Below, piece after piece: positions 1 through 7,125 of a DNA stretch of 32,492 nt. The DNA comes from Acidobacteriota bacterium (lineage in GTDB: Bacteria > Acidobacteriota > Vicinamibacteria > Vicinamibacterales > CAVVIG01). Made by a program: the position numbers and the translations under genes. The DNA lies in assembly GCA_028876655.1 (NCBI GenBank), contig JAGWRA010000004.1, positions 1 to 32,492 of the forward strand, read 5' to 3'. The notes below the pieces were generated by a model. The model searched no databases and had not been told where the DNA came from. It saw only the letters and a list, made by a program, of their open reading frames with translations. Position 1 is the stretch's first letter. Each line of letters begins with the position of its first letter.

Positions 1-204
1 ACGCTGATCGAGCGCGAACTGGAGGCGCGCCTCAAGGCGCGCGGCGAGAGCCACGTGGCGCGGGCGGCGGCAGCCGAGGCGGCCGTGGAGGCCGACGAGG
101 ACCGCGCCGCCGCGCCGGCGCCGGTCTTCTGCACGGCCTGCGGCGTGCAGAACGAAGGCGACGCCCGCTTCTGCAAGGCGTGCGGGCACCGGCTGGTGGC
201 GTGA
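1..204 (+). CDS. Zinc-ribbon protein, C-terminal fragment (5' end outside window)
   Basis: The reading frame is open from base 1 and ends in TGA at 202-204, so only the last 67 residues are present. The visible part is a charged helix (ERELEARLKARGE), an Ala/Glu/Asp-rich linker and a zinc ribbon made of two CxxC knuckles (CTACG and CKACG, 13 residues between knuckles). In acidobacterial ccm operons a short protein with a CcmI-like helical region and a terminal zinc ribbon commonly precedes the heme exporter genes, and this fits. The stop overlaps the next start as TGATG, which suggests translational coupling. The metal is presumably Zn. The biochemical role is not known, and a general zinc-ribbon protein unrelated to heme delivery cannot be excluded from a fragment. 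Confidence 0.8.
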   Translation, partial: TLIERELEARLKARGESHVARAAAAEAAVEADEDRAAAPAPVFCTACGVQNEGDARFCKACGHRLVA

Positions 205-1496
205 TGCGGAAGAGCGAGATGTCCACGACGACCCGGTGGCCCGGCGCACGGCCGCGCGCGGCGAGCCGCCTCGTGCTGGTGCTCGGTCTGCTGGCCGGCC
301 TTGCCGCCCTGCTGGCGCCCCCCGCGCGGGCGCAGACGGGGATGCCCGATCCCCGGCAGATGTCCGGCATTCCCCGGCCTGATGACAACACGCCGGATGG
401 CACGGTGGTGGTCCGGGTGATCCGCGGCAGCTTCGCGTACAACGCCGTCGGGCAGCCGGTGCGGCTCGTGGCCGACGACGGGACGTCGAAGACGATCCAG
501 ACGGATCAGGAGGGCCACGCGACCTTCACCGGCTTCGCGCCGGGGGTGTCGGTGATGGCCGAGACGGACCTCGATGGCGAGCACCTGGTCTCGGACAAGT
601 TCCCCTTTCCCCAGAAGGGGGGCGTGATCCTGATGCTGGTCGGGGCGCTGCCGAAGGGGGCGGCCTCCGCCGCGCCGGCGCCGGCGGTGAAGGCCGTGCC
701 GGGCACGGTCGTGCTCGGCCCGCAGTCGCGCATCATCATGGACCCGGGCGACGAGAAGGTCGAGCTCTACTACCTGCTCAGCATCGTCAACAGCCGCAGC
801 GAGCCGGTGCAGCCGCCGGGGACGCTGTTCGTCGACATGCCGAAAGCGGGCGAGGGGACCGCGCTGCTCGAAGGGTCGGACCCGCAGGCGACGCTGTCCG
901 GCAACCGGGTTTCGATTCCCGGGCCGTTCAAGCCGGGCCAGACAATCGTCCAGGTCGGCACGGTGATCCCGGTGACGAGCGGCGCCCTGACGGTGCACGC
1001 CACCCTGCCGATCGCGATGCAGGAACTGGCCGTCGTGGTGCGTCAACTCGACAACGCCACGGTGAAGTTCGCCTCCCCGCAGGCGACGCGGCAGCAGGAG
1101 ATGAGCAACGCGGGCCAGCGCTACATCGCGGCGACCGGTCCGGCCGTGCCGGCCGGGCAGACCATTACGCTGTCGCTGAGCGGGTTGCCGCACCACAGCA
1201 AGGTGCCGGTCACGATCGCGCTCGTGATGGCGATTGTCATCGGGGTCATCGGCGTGTGGGCCGTGGCAACGGCGGGTGGGGCGGTCGACGACACGCGCCG
1301 GCGCCGGCTCCAGGCCCAGCGGGAGAAGCTGTTCGGCGAGTTGCTGCAGATCGAGGAGCAGCATGCGGCCGGGCGGCTCGGCGCCGACCGCTACGCGGCC
1401 CGCCGCGGCGAGACAATGGCGCACCTGGAACGGATCTACGGCCAGCTCGAGGACGAGGGCGTGGCCGCAGGTGGCGACCAGGGGCTGGCGGCGTGA
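204..1496 (+). CDS. Exported beta-domain protein with a single C-terminal TM and cytoplasmic coil, in ccm operon
   Basis: A 430-residue protein. I chose ATG 204 because it overlaps the preceding stop (TGATG); a GTG 24 bases upstream is in frame but less likely. Residues 1-46 form a signal peptide ending in PARAQ. Residues about 60-150 resemble a carboxypeptidase-regulatory-like/transthyretin-type beta sandwich (GTVVVRVIRG, TDQEGHATFTGFAPG). Residues about 175-330 form a second beta-rich domain. A transmembrane helix lies at about 334-358, followed by a basic, heptad-like tail (RRRRLQAQREKLFGELLQIEE to about 425) that recalls the cytoplasmic coil of CcmI-type proteins. Predicted topology is periplasmic domains, one membrane span and an inside tail. 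Lying between the zinc-ribbon gene and ccmA, it is probably an accessory to heme export or apocytochrome handling. That is inference from position only. Confidence 0.85.
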   Translation: MRKSEMSTTTRWPGARPRAASRLVLVLGLLAGLAALLAPPARAQTGMPDPRQMSGIPRPDDNTPDGTVVVRVIRGSFAYNAVGQPVRLVADDGTSKTIQTDQEGHATFTGFAPGVSVMAETDLDGEHLVSDKFPFPQKGGVILMLVGALPKGAASAAPAPAVKAVPGTVVLGPQSRIIMDPGDEKVELYYLLSIVNSRSEPVQPPGTLFVDMPKAGEGTALLEGSDPQATLSGNRVSIPGPFKPGQTIVQVGTVIPVTSGALTVHATLPIAMQELAVVVRQLDNATVKFASPQATRQQEMSNAGQRYIAATGPAVPAGQTITLSLSGLPHHSKVPVTIALVMAIVIGVIGVWAVATAGGAVDDTRRRRLQAQREKLFGELLQIEEQHAAGRLGADRYAARRGETMAHLERIYGQLEDEGVAAGGDQGLAA

Positions 1497-2230
1497 CGGT
1501 CGACTTCGACCGCCTGGTCCTCGACGACGTCACGCGGGTCTTCGAGCGGCGGCGCGCGCTGTCGCACGTGTCGCTGACCTGCGAGGCGGGCGAAATCTTC
1601 GGCCTGCTGGGACCCAACGGCGCCGGCAAGTCGACGCTGCTGTCGATCGTGGCGACGCTGCTGTCGCCGTCGGCCGGCACGGTCCGCTACGGCGACCATA
1701 CGGTCGCGCAGGCCGGCCCGTTGCTGCGGGCCCGGATCGGCCTCCTGGGTCACGACCTCTACCTGTATCCCGAGCTGTCGGCCCGCGAGAACCTGACGTT
1801 CTTCGCCCACCTGTACGCCGTGGAGGACGTGACGACGCGCGTCGGGCAGGCGCTGGAACGGGCGAACCTCGCCGACCGGGCCGACGATCCCGTGTTCGGG
1901 TACTCACGCGGCATGCGGCAGCGGCTGGCGCTGGAACGGGCGCTGCTGCACGATCCGCGCCTGCTGCTGCTGGACGAGCCGTTCACCGGGCTCGACGACG
2001 CCTCGACGCACGCCCTGCTGGATCGGCTCCGGGAGTTCCGGGCGGGCGGCCGGATCATCGTGCTGGCGACGCACGACCTCGATGTGGCCGACGGGATCGT
2101 GGACCGCGTCGGCATCCTGCGCAACGGCCGGCTGCTCGACGCGGGGCGCGGCGGGGAGTCGCTGCGGGCGCGGTACCGCGCGGCCCTGCTGGCGGCCGCG
2201 CCGGCGGGTGGAGGAGGGCGGCCCGCCTGA
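1493..2230 (+). CDS. ccmA: Heme exporter ATP-binding protein CcmA (ABC ATPase)
   Basis: A 245-residue ABC ATPase starting at GTG 1493, which overlaps the previous stop by four bases (GTGA). Walker A is GPNGAGKST at residues 40-48. The signature is a degenerate YSRGMRQR at 137-144, Walker B is LLLLDEP at 157-163, and the H-loop His is H194 (ATHD). The Q-loop region reads GLLGHDLYLYPELSARENL, with His where many ABC ATPases have Gln; this is usual for CcmA-like proteins. In the ccm system CcmA dimerises with CcmB/CcmC at the inner membrane and uses ATP to release holo-CcmE. The adjacent ccmB and ccmC support this assignment over a generic ABC-2 exporter ATPase. No ccmE, ccmF or ccmH is in the window. 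Confidence 0.92.
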   Translation: MTVDFDRLVLDDVTRVFERRRALSHVSLTCEAGEIFGLLGPNGAGKSTLLSIVATLLSPSAGTVRYGDHTVAQAGPLLRARIGLLGHDLYLYPELSARENLTFFAHLYAVEDVTTRVGQALERANLADRADDPVFGYSRGMRQRLALERALLHDPRLLLLDEPFTGLDDASTHALLDRLREFRAGGRIIVLATHDLDVADGIVDRVGILRNGRLLDAGRGGESLRARYRAALLAAAPAGGGGRPA

Positions 2231-2243
2231 GGCCGCGGCAGCC

Positions 2244-2921
2244 ATGTTCTTCCGCACCGCCCTGCTCGTGATGCGCAAGGACCTGACGGTCGAGGTCCGG
2301 AGCCGCGAAATCCTGTACACGACGCTGTTCTTCGCCGTGTCCTGCATCCTCGTCTTCGCGTTCGCCTTCGTGAAGGAGGGCGAGGTGCTCGGGGATGCGG
2401 CGGCCGGCATCCTGTGGATCGCGATCTCGTTCGCCGGCACGCTGGCGCTGGGCCGGACGTTCGAGCGCGAGCGGCACGCCGAGACGCTGCGGGCGCTGAT
2501 GCTGGCCCCCGTCGAGCGGTCGGCGATCTACGTCGGGAAGCTGCTGGGGATCCTGCTGCTGCTGTTCGCGGCCGAGCTGGTGCTGGTGCCGCTGGTCGCG
2601 CTGCTGTTCTCGGCGGCGCTGTTCTCGCGGCCTGTCCTGCTGGTCGGCCTGCTCGCCGCCGGCACGCTCGGCTTCGCGGCGGTGGGGACGCTGTTTGCGG
2701 CCATGCTCGTCCGTGCGCGCAGCCGCGACGTGCTGCTGCCCGTCCTGTTGTATCCGATCACGATTCCGGTCATCATTGCCGGCGTCCGCGGCACGGCGCT
2801 GTTGCTGCAGCCGAACGTCGACCAGGCGATGGTCGTGATGTGGCTGAGCCTGCTGTTCGCGTTCGATGTGGTCTTCCTGACGTTGTCGCTGTGGACGTTC
2901 GAGCCACTGATGACGGATTGA
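2244..2921 (+). CDS. ccmB: Heme exporter membrane protein CcmB
   Basis: A 225-residue polytopic protein with about six hydrophobic segments. The N-terminal RKDLTVEVRSREIL segment and the FERERHAETLRALMLAPVER stretch at about 73-92 match the cytoplasmic amphipathic regions typical of CcmB. I chose ATG 2244, 13 bases after the ccmA stop, because it begins the CcmB-like sequence directly; upstream in-frame sequence is antisense-like. CcmB is the permease-like partner of CcmA. The size fits the family (about 220 residues). It sits in the same operon as ccmA and ccmC. Confidence 0.93.
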   Translation: MFFRTALLVMRKDLTVEVRSREILYTTLFFAVSCILVFAFAFVKEGEVLGDAAAGILWIAISFAGTLALGRTFERERHAETLRALMLAPVERSAIYVGKLLGILLLLFAAELVLVPLVALLFSAALFSRPVLLVGLLAAGTLGFAAVGTLFAAMLVRARSRDVLLPVLLYPITIPVIIAGVRGTALLLQPNVDQAMVVMWLSLLFAFDVVFLTLSLWTFEPLMTD

Positions 2922-2943
2922 CGGACGCGGGGAGAGGGAGACG

Positions 2944-3249
2944 ATGAGGATGTCGAGCCTCGGAAGGACGGTCCGCGGGATGGCGAGCCGGGCCGCGGCG
3001 CTGGCCACGCTGGCCACGCTGCTGCTGGCGGCCGGGCCGGCGTTCGCCCAGGAAGAGGCCCCGCCGGGCATGTCGGCGTTCGCGCCGGTCCAGAACCTGC
3101 CGCCGGCCGAGCGGATGGCGCACGGCGCGCTGTGGGTGGCGGCGTACGCCGTGGTCTGGGTCGGGCTGCTCCTGTTCCTCTGGGTGATCTGGCGGCGGCT
3201 GGCGAAGGTCGACGAGGATCTGCGCCGCGCCGAGAGCCGCCGGAAGTAG
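2944..3249 (+). CDS. CcmD-like small membrane protein, copy 1
   Basis: A 101-residue protein preceded by a GGGGAGAGGGAG purine tract just upstream of ATG 2944. It has a cleavable-looking signal peptide ending in AFAQE (about residue 36), a short periplasmic stretch with the motif PVQNLPPAERM, one transmembrane helix (about 65-82) ending in WRR, and a short charged cytoplasmic helix. The single TM followed by a WxIWRRL motif and a coiled tail is characteristic of CcmD family proteins, which tether CcmABC to CcmE. It is unusual in having an N-terminal signal sequence and in being longer than enterobacterial CcmD. A second, clearly homologous copy lies just after ccmC. Confidence 0.88.
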   Translation: MRMSSLGRTVRGMASRAAALATLATLLLAAGPAFAQEEAPPGMSAFAPVQNLPPAERMAHGALWVAAYAVVWVGLLLFLWVIWRRLAKVDEDLRRAESRRK

Positions 3250-3267
3250 AAGGGAGGCGGGACTGAC

Positions 3268-3927
3268 ATGCGCAGGCTGTTCGGACCTCTGCTGATCCTG
3301 TCGGTAATCCTGTTCGCCGCCGCGCCGGTGCTGATCGCCCAGGCGCCCTACGAGCAGACGATGGGGCTCATCCAGAAGATCTTCTACTTCCACGTGCCGG
3401 CCGCGATGATGATGATGCTCTCGTCGTTCATCTGCGGCATCTGGAGCGCGATCTTCCTGCTGCGGAAGAAACCCGAGGCCGATCGCATCGCGGTCGCGGG
3501 CGGCGAGATGGTCGTCGTCTTCGGGTTGATCGTGCTGGTGACCGGTCCGCTGTGGGCCCGCATCGCCTGGGGGGTCTGGTGGGTCTGGGACGTGCGCCTG
3601 ACCTCGGCCCTGCTGCTCTGGATGATCTTCTGCGGCTACCTCCTGGTCCGGAAGTACGGCGGTCCGGGCGCGGACAAACTCGGAGCGGCGATGGCGATCT
3701 TCGGCATGGCGAACGTGCCGTTCGTCTACATCTCGGTCGACATCTGGCGGACGATGCACCCGAAGACCACCGTCGTCACGACGCTGGGCGAGGGGATGGC
3801 GATTCCGTTCTGGTTCTGCGTGTTCGCCTTCCTGGTGATGTACGCGCTGCTGTTCACGGCGCGGGTGCACCTGGAAGAGCAGCGGGCCCGCGTCGAACAA
3901 CTCTTCCTCGAGGCGGGGGATCTGTGA
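3268..3927 (+). CDS. ccmC: Heme exporter/handling protein CcmC
   Basis: A 219-residue polytopic protein of the CcmC/CcsA heme-handling superfamily, with an AGGGAGG Shine-Dalgarno-like tract upstream. The tryptophan-rich WWD-type motif is WGVWWVWDVR at residues 101-110. Flanking heme-ligand histidines are H42 (YFHVPAAM) and H164 (RTMHPKTT), in the loops expected for CcmC. CcmC binds heme at the periplasmic face and loads it onto CcmE. About six TM segments and the length (family about 220-245) agree. It overlaps the second CcmD-like gene as TGATG. A CcsA of system II is unlikely because that protein is larger and would not sit with ccmAB. Confidence 0.95.
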   Translation: MRRLFGPLLILSVILFAAAPVLIAQAPYEQTMGLIQKIFYFHVPAAMMMMLSSFICGIWSAIFLLRKKPEADRIAVAGGEMVVVFGLIVLVTGPLWARIAWGVWWVWDVRLTSALLLWMIFCGYLLVRKYGGPGADKLGAAMAIFGMANVPFVYISVDIWRTMHPKTTVVTTLGEGMAIPFWFCVFAFLVMYALLFTARVHLEEQRARVEQLFLEAGDL

Positions 3928-4217
3928 TGGTGCCTGTCCTCACGCGTGTGATCCGGCGCTCCTGGCGGTGGAGTGCGGCCGCGGCCGGCGGCCTCCTGCT
4001 GACGGCCGCCAGCGTCCTGGCGCAACCGCCGGCCGGCGCGGCGCCGGACGGATTCGTCCCGATCAGCCAGCTGCCGCCGGCCCACCGGATGCCGGCCGCC
4101 CCGCTGCTGATTGCCGCCTACGCGTTCGTCTGGGTGGCGCTGCTGGTCTATCTCTGGACGATCTGGCGGCGGCTCGGGCGGGTGGAAGGGGAACTGAAGC
4201 AGCTCGAGAAACAGTAG
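3927..4217 (+). CDS. CcmD-like small membrane protein, copy 2
   Basis: A 96-residue protein whose ATG (3927) overlaps the ccmC stop (TGATG). It is a clear paralogue of the small protein encoded just before ccmC. Both have a signal peptide, a FxPIxxLPPAxRM-type segment (here FVPISQLPPAHRM at about 43-55), a transmembrane helix (AAYAFVWVALLVYLWTIW) and a WRRLxxVexeL tail (79-90). In the known family the TM helix and basic tail anchor CcmD in the inner membrane within the CcmABCD complex. Having two different CcmD-like proteins in one operon suggests either a heterodimer or one copy per CcmC face. That is inference. Confidence 0.87.
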   Translation: MVPVLTRVIRRSWRWSAAAAGGLLLTAASVLAQPPAGAAPDGFVPISQLPPAHRMPAAPLLIAAYAFVWVALLVYLWTIWRRLGRVEGELKQLEKQ

Positions 4218-4235
4218 CCTGCACGAGTCAGATCC

Positions 4236-4442
4236 ATGGTGGCCGCACACTTCATCTTCATCCCCGGCGTCCTCGTCATCGGCGTCATCATCGGCTGGAT
4301 CCTAGGGTCCCGGGCCGCCCGTGACGCCTATGCGATGGAATTGCGCCGGCGGGAGGAGCGGGCGGCGCGCCAGAAGGGCGGCGCGGGCGCTAGCGACCGA
4401 CCGACAGACGCCGGGCCAGTACCGCCGGCAACTCGGCATTGA
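4236..4442 (+). CDS. Small single-TM protein after the ccm genes
   Basis: A predicted 68-residue protein starting at ATG 4236, 18 bases after the second CcmD-like gene. It has an N-terminal hydrophobic helix (HFIFIPGVLVIGVIIGWILG, residues 5-24), then a highly charged helix rich in Arg and Glu, and a low-complexity tail. No strong Shine-Dalgarno sequence is visible. Its last 53 bases overlap the 3' end of the convergent phosphoesterase gene, so the tail is probably poorly conserved. Codon use and the clean TM-plus-charged-helix layout look real. Function is not recognised; its position suggests membership in the ccm operon. Confidence 0.62.
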   Translation: MVAAHFIFIPGVLVIGVIIGWILGSRAARDAYAMELRRREERAARQKGGAGASDRPTDAGPVPPATRH

Positions 4443-5130
4443 GGATCGCCGCCTGGGCGGCCTCGACGGGATAGGCGACGCGCCGCAGCGAGACCCGGCC
4501 GGCGTCCGGCTCGACGAACGCGTAGGCGGCGCGCGGATCGCCGTCACGGGGTTGTCCGACCGACCCCGGATTGATCAGGTACCGCACCCCCTCCACCAGT
4601 TCGATCACCAGCCCGTCGCCGTCACGCGGCGCGGTCATCTCCAGGCCCGCAGGTCCGAGACTCCACTGCACGGGCACGTGCGTGTGCCCGAACAGGCACA
4701 GCGGCCGCGCGGCCGTGCGGAGGCTCTGCTGGGCCTCGATCTCGTCGAAGACGTAGAGGTCCTCGTCGTACGGCGAGCCGTGGCAGATCTCGAACCGCCC
4801 GTCGACCGTCTGCGGGCCGAGCGGCAGGTCGGCGAGGTACTGGCGATTGGCCGGCGCGAGGGTCTGCAGGGTCCATTCGGCGGCGATGCGCGCCACCATG
4901 TTGAACGTGTGGGGCGGTTCGAGACCGGCGCAGACCTTGTCGTGGTTGCCGCGGATGACGACCGGTTCGAGGGAGCGGACCCGCTCGACGACCGCGTTCG
5001 GGTCGCCGCCGTAGCCGACGAGGTCGCCGAGCACGACGGTGCGATCGTAGCCGGCGGCCGCGGCGTCGGCCAGGACGGCCTCGAGGGCCTGCAGGTTCGC
5101 GTGGATGTCCGAGAGCACGAGATAGCGCAT
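4390..5130 (-). CDS. Calcineurin-like metallophosphoesterase (YfcE/MJ0936 type)
   Basis: A 246-residue cytoplasmic enzyme of the calcineurin-like phosphoesterase fold. Metal-binding motifs appear in order: DIH (D8, H10), GDLVGYG (D36), GNHD (61-64), CHGSP and GHTHVP. The INPGSVGQPRDGDPRAAY segment is typical of the single-domain bacterial phosphodiesterase subgroup. I prefer ATG 5130; an in-frame GTG at 5136 would add two residues. It lies 11 bases after the aroK stop on the same strand, so it is likely co-transcribed with aroA-aroK, although no functional link to aromatic synthesis is known. The substrate (a cyclic nucleotide, nucleotide or phosphodiester) cannot be told from sequence. Confidence 0.9.
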   Translation of the reverse strand: MRYLVLSDIHANLQALEAVLADAAAAGYDRTVVLGDLVGYGGDPNAVVERVRSLEPVVIRGNHDKVCAGLEPPHTFNMVARIAAEWTLQTLAPANRQYLADLPLGPQTVDGRFEICHGSPYDEDLYVFDEIEAQQSLRTAARPLCLFGHTHVPVQWSLGPAGLEMTAPRDGDGLVIELVEGVRYLINPGSVGQPRDGDPRAAYAFVEPDAGRVSLRRVAYPVEAAQAAILNAELPAVLARRLSVGR

Positions 5131-5141
5131 CAGCACGTCCG

Positions 5142-5642
5142 TCAGGATTCCAGCCAGTCCAGCACGCGCTCGACCAGTTCCTCGATGGGGGCCCGCGAGA
5201 CGTCCAGCCGCAGGTGCGCCTGGCGGTAGGCGAGCAGGCGGCGCTGGTAGAGCTGCTGCAGCTGCTCGCGATCGGCGGCCAGCGGCCGGCGGTTGTCGGG
5301 CGGCAGCCGCGCGATCACCTGTTCGAGCGGGAGGTCGAGCCAGACCACGGCGCCGTCAGCCATGATTGCCGCCCGGTTGTCGGGTTCGGCGAAGGTGCCG
5401 CCGCCGGTGGCGACAACGACGTGGCGCCGTGGCAGCAGGTCGGTCAGCACCTGCCGCTCGACGGCGCGGAAGTACGGCTCGCCCTGCGCGGCGAAGATCG
5501 CGGTGATCGACCGGTGCTCGCGGGCCTCGATCCGGTCGTCGATGTCCTCGACCGGCCAGTCGAGCCGCCGTCCGAGCGCGCGGGCCAGCGTGCTCTTGCC
5601 GGCCGCCATGAACCCGACCAGATAGATCTTGTCCGCTTTCAC
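5142..5642 (-). CDS. aroK: Shikimate kinase
   Basis: A 166-residue kinase that phosphorylates shikimate at the 3-hydroxyl with ATP, the fifth step of the chorismate pathway, in the cytoplasm. The P-loop is GFMAAGKST (residues 10-18), with Ala where many homologues have Gly before the AGK. The shikimate site shows VEDIDDRIE (31-39, acidic pair), R59 in the FRAVE segment and the GGG turn at 80-82. The lid arginines are in NRRPLA (117-122). The start is GTG 5642, overlapping the aroA stop by four bases (GTGA), so translation is probably coupled to aroA, the enzyme of the next step. Length is normal (family about 165-175). Confidence 0.95.
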   Translation of the reverse strand: MKADKIYLVGFMAAGKSTLARALGRRLDWPVEDIDDRIEAREHRSITAIFAAQGEPYFRAVERQVLTDLLPRRHVVVATGGGTFAEPDNRAAIMADGAVVWLDLPLEQVIARLPPDNRRPLAADREQLQQLYQRRLLAYRQAHLRLDVSRAPIEELVERVLDWLES

Positions 5643-6931
5643 GCGCGGAGTCCGTCGAGCGTCTCGAAGAACCCCGGGTACGAGACCGCGACCGAGTCGG
5701 CCCCGGTAATCACCGAGGGGGCCCGGCCGGCGAGCGCCGCGATCGCAAAGGCCATGGCCAGCCGGTGATCGCCCGCGGCGTCGGCCGTGCCGCCCGTCAG
5801 GCCCCCGCCATGCACGTGGAAGCCGTCGGGGAACTCGTCGGCCGCCGCCCCCAGCGCCCGCAGGCCGCCGACCAGCGCGGTGATCCGGTCGCTCTCCTTG
5901 ACGCGGAGCTCGCCGGCGCCATGGACGACGAGGCCGGCACCTACGGCGGCCAGCGCCGCCAGCGCCGGCAGTTCGTCGATGATCGCGGGGACCTCCGCAG
6001 GGGCGATCGTCACCGGGCGGAGGTCGCCGTGGCGCACGCGGATCCGTCCGGTGGGCTCACCGGCATCGGTCCGCTCGACCGTCGGATCGATCCGCGTGCC
6101 GAAGCGCTCGAGGACGGGCAGGATGGCCGTGCGCGTGGGGTTCAGCCCGACGCCCTCGATTTCGATCTCCGACCCCGGGAGCGCCGCGGCCGCCACCAGC
6201 CAGAAGACGGCGGAGGAGAGATCGCCCGGTACGCGGAACGTGCCGCCGGTGAGCCGCTGGCCGCCACGAAGCGCGATGGACAGACCGTCGCGCTCGACGG
6301 CCGCACCGAAGGCCTCCAGCGCCCGCTCGGTGTGGTCGCGCGTGGCGGCCGGCTCGCGCACGGTGGTCCGGCCGCTGGCGTAGAGGCCGGCGAGCAGCAC
6401 GGCGCTCTTGACCTGCGCGCTCGGGACGGCCGGTGCGTACTCGATGGCCTGGAGACGGCCGCCGTGTACGACGAGCGGCGCGTGGCCCTCCTGTGACTCG
6501 ATGCGGGCGCCCATGCGTGTGAGCGGCTCGATGACGCGGCGCATCGGGCGGCTGCTGAGCGACGCATCGCCCGTCAGCGTCGCCGTGAAGGGCTGGCCGG
6601 CGAGCACGCCGGCCAGCAGGCGCATGGCGGTTCCCGAGTTGCCGGCGTCGAGCGGCGCCGCCGGCGAACGAAGACCATCGAGCCCTCGTCCAACCAGACA
6701 CAGCGGTGCCTGGCGGGCGGCCGGCCGGTCGATGGCGACGCCGAGCGCGGCGAGGCAGTGCAGCATCGACGCACCGTCGGCCCCGGGCGCGTAATCGTGG
6801 ATCGTGGATGGACCGTCGGCCAGGGCGGCGAGCAGGGCGTACCGATGGGAAATCGACTTGTCGCCGGGCGGCCGGACCCGGCCGCACGCCCGACGGGCGG
6901 GCTGCACCGCCGTGGCGCTGCGCGAGAGCAT
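5639..6931 (-). CDS. aroA: 3-phosphoshikimate 1-carboxyvinyltransferase (EPSP synthase), class II-like
   Basis: A 430-residue enzyme that transfers the enolpyruvyl group of PEP to shikimate 3-phosphate. I chose ATG 6931 because it gives the usual length and places PGDKSISHR at residues 22-30; a longer open frame upstream is only GC-rich read-through. Other motifs are LDAGNSGTAMR (94-104), SSRPMRR (126-132), the catalytic IIDELP (317-322), RVKESDR (343-349) and SYPGFF near the end. All four signatures used to define class II (CP4-type, glyphosate-tolerant) enzymes are present: GDKS (23-26), SAQVK (171-175), RDHTE (198-202) and NPTR (264-267). A TATAGT box ends only seven bases before the ATG, hinting at a leaderless message. 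Confidence 0.96.
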   Translation of the reverse strand: MLSRSATAVQPARRACGRVRPPGDKSISHRYALLAALADGPSTIHDYAPGADGASMLHCLAALGVAIDRPAARQAPLCLVGRGLDGLRSPAAPLDAGNSGTAMRLLAGVLAGQPFTATLTGDASLSSRPMRRVIEPLTRMGARIESQEGHAPLVVHGGRLQAIEYAPAVPSAQVKSAVLLAGLYASGRTTVREPAATRDHTERALEAFGAAVERDGLSIALRGGQRLTGGTFRVPGDLSSAVFWLVAAAALPGSEIEIEGVGLNPTRTAILPVLERFGTRIDPTVERTDAGEPTGRIRVRHGDLRPVTIAPAEVPAIIDELPALAALAAVGAGLVVHGAGELRVKESDRITALVGGLRALGAAADEFPDGFHVHGGGLTGGTADAAGDHRLAMAFAIAALAGRAPSVITGADSVAVSYPGFFETLDGLRA

Positions 6932-6938
6932 GAAGGCC

Positions 6939-6944
6939 ACTATA
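6939..6944 (-). promoter_or_regulatory. Candidate -10 box of aroA, near-leaderless
   Basis: TATAGT on the - strand (6944 to 6939), seven bases from the aroA ATG. A weak -35 match, TCGACG, lies 18 bases upstream. The expected transcription start is within a base or two of the start codon. This is motif matching only. Confidence 0.4.
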
Positions 6945-6989
6945 CGCCAGAGTCCGGCCGACCGTCGACCGGCCGCGGCGCGCGCGGCG

Positions 6990-7020
6990 TTGGCATTCGC
7001 AGCCGGTCGTCGCATATAGT
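6990..7020 (+). promoter_or_regulatory. Candidate sigma-70 promoter for the RsbW-like gene
   Basis: TTGGCA at 6990-6995 and TATAGT at 7015-7020, separated by 19 bases (longer than the ideal 17). The start would leave a leader of about 100 bases before ATG 7126. It lies back-to-back with the aroA promoter candidate. Confidence 0.35.
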
Positions 7021-7125
7021 AGGGCGTCGGCACGCCGGTGACCGGACCAGCCCGGCCGTCCAGAGGACGGCCCGGGCCGGCGCCGCGGCGGCCGGCCGGA
7101 CGTGACGGGCCCCATCCCTCGACAG

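Noticed and set aside
2055-3269. Long open frame on the - strand, antisense to ccmB and the first CcmD-like gene
   Set aside because: It is rich in Arg, Gln, His and Pro in low-complexity runs, has no recognisable domain and lies opposite real genes. Typical GC-rich antisense shadow.
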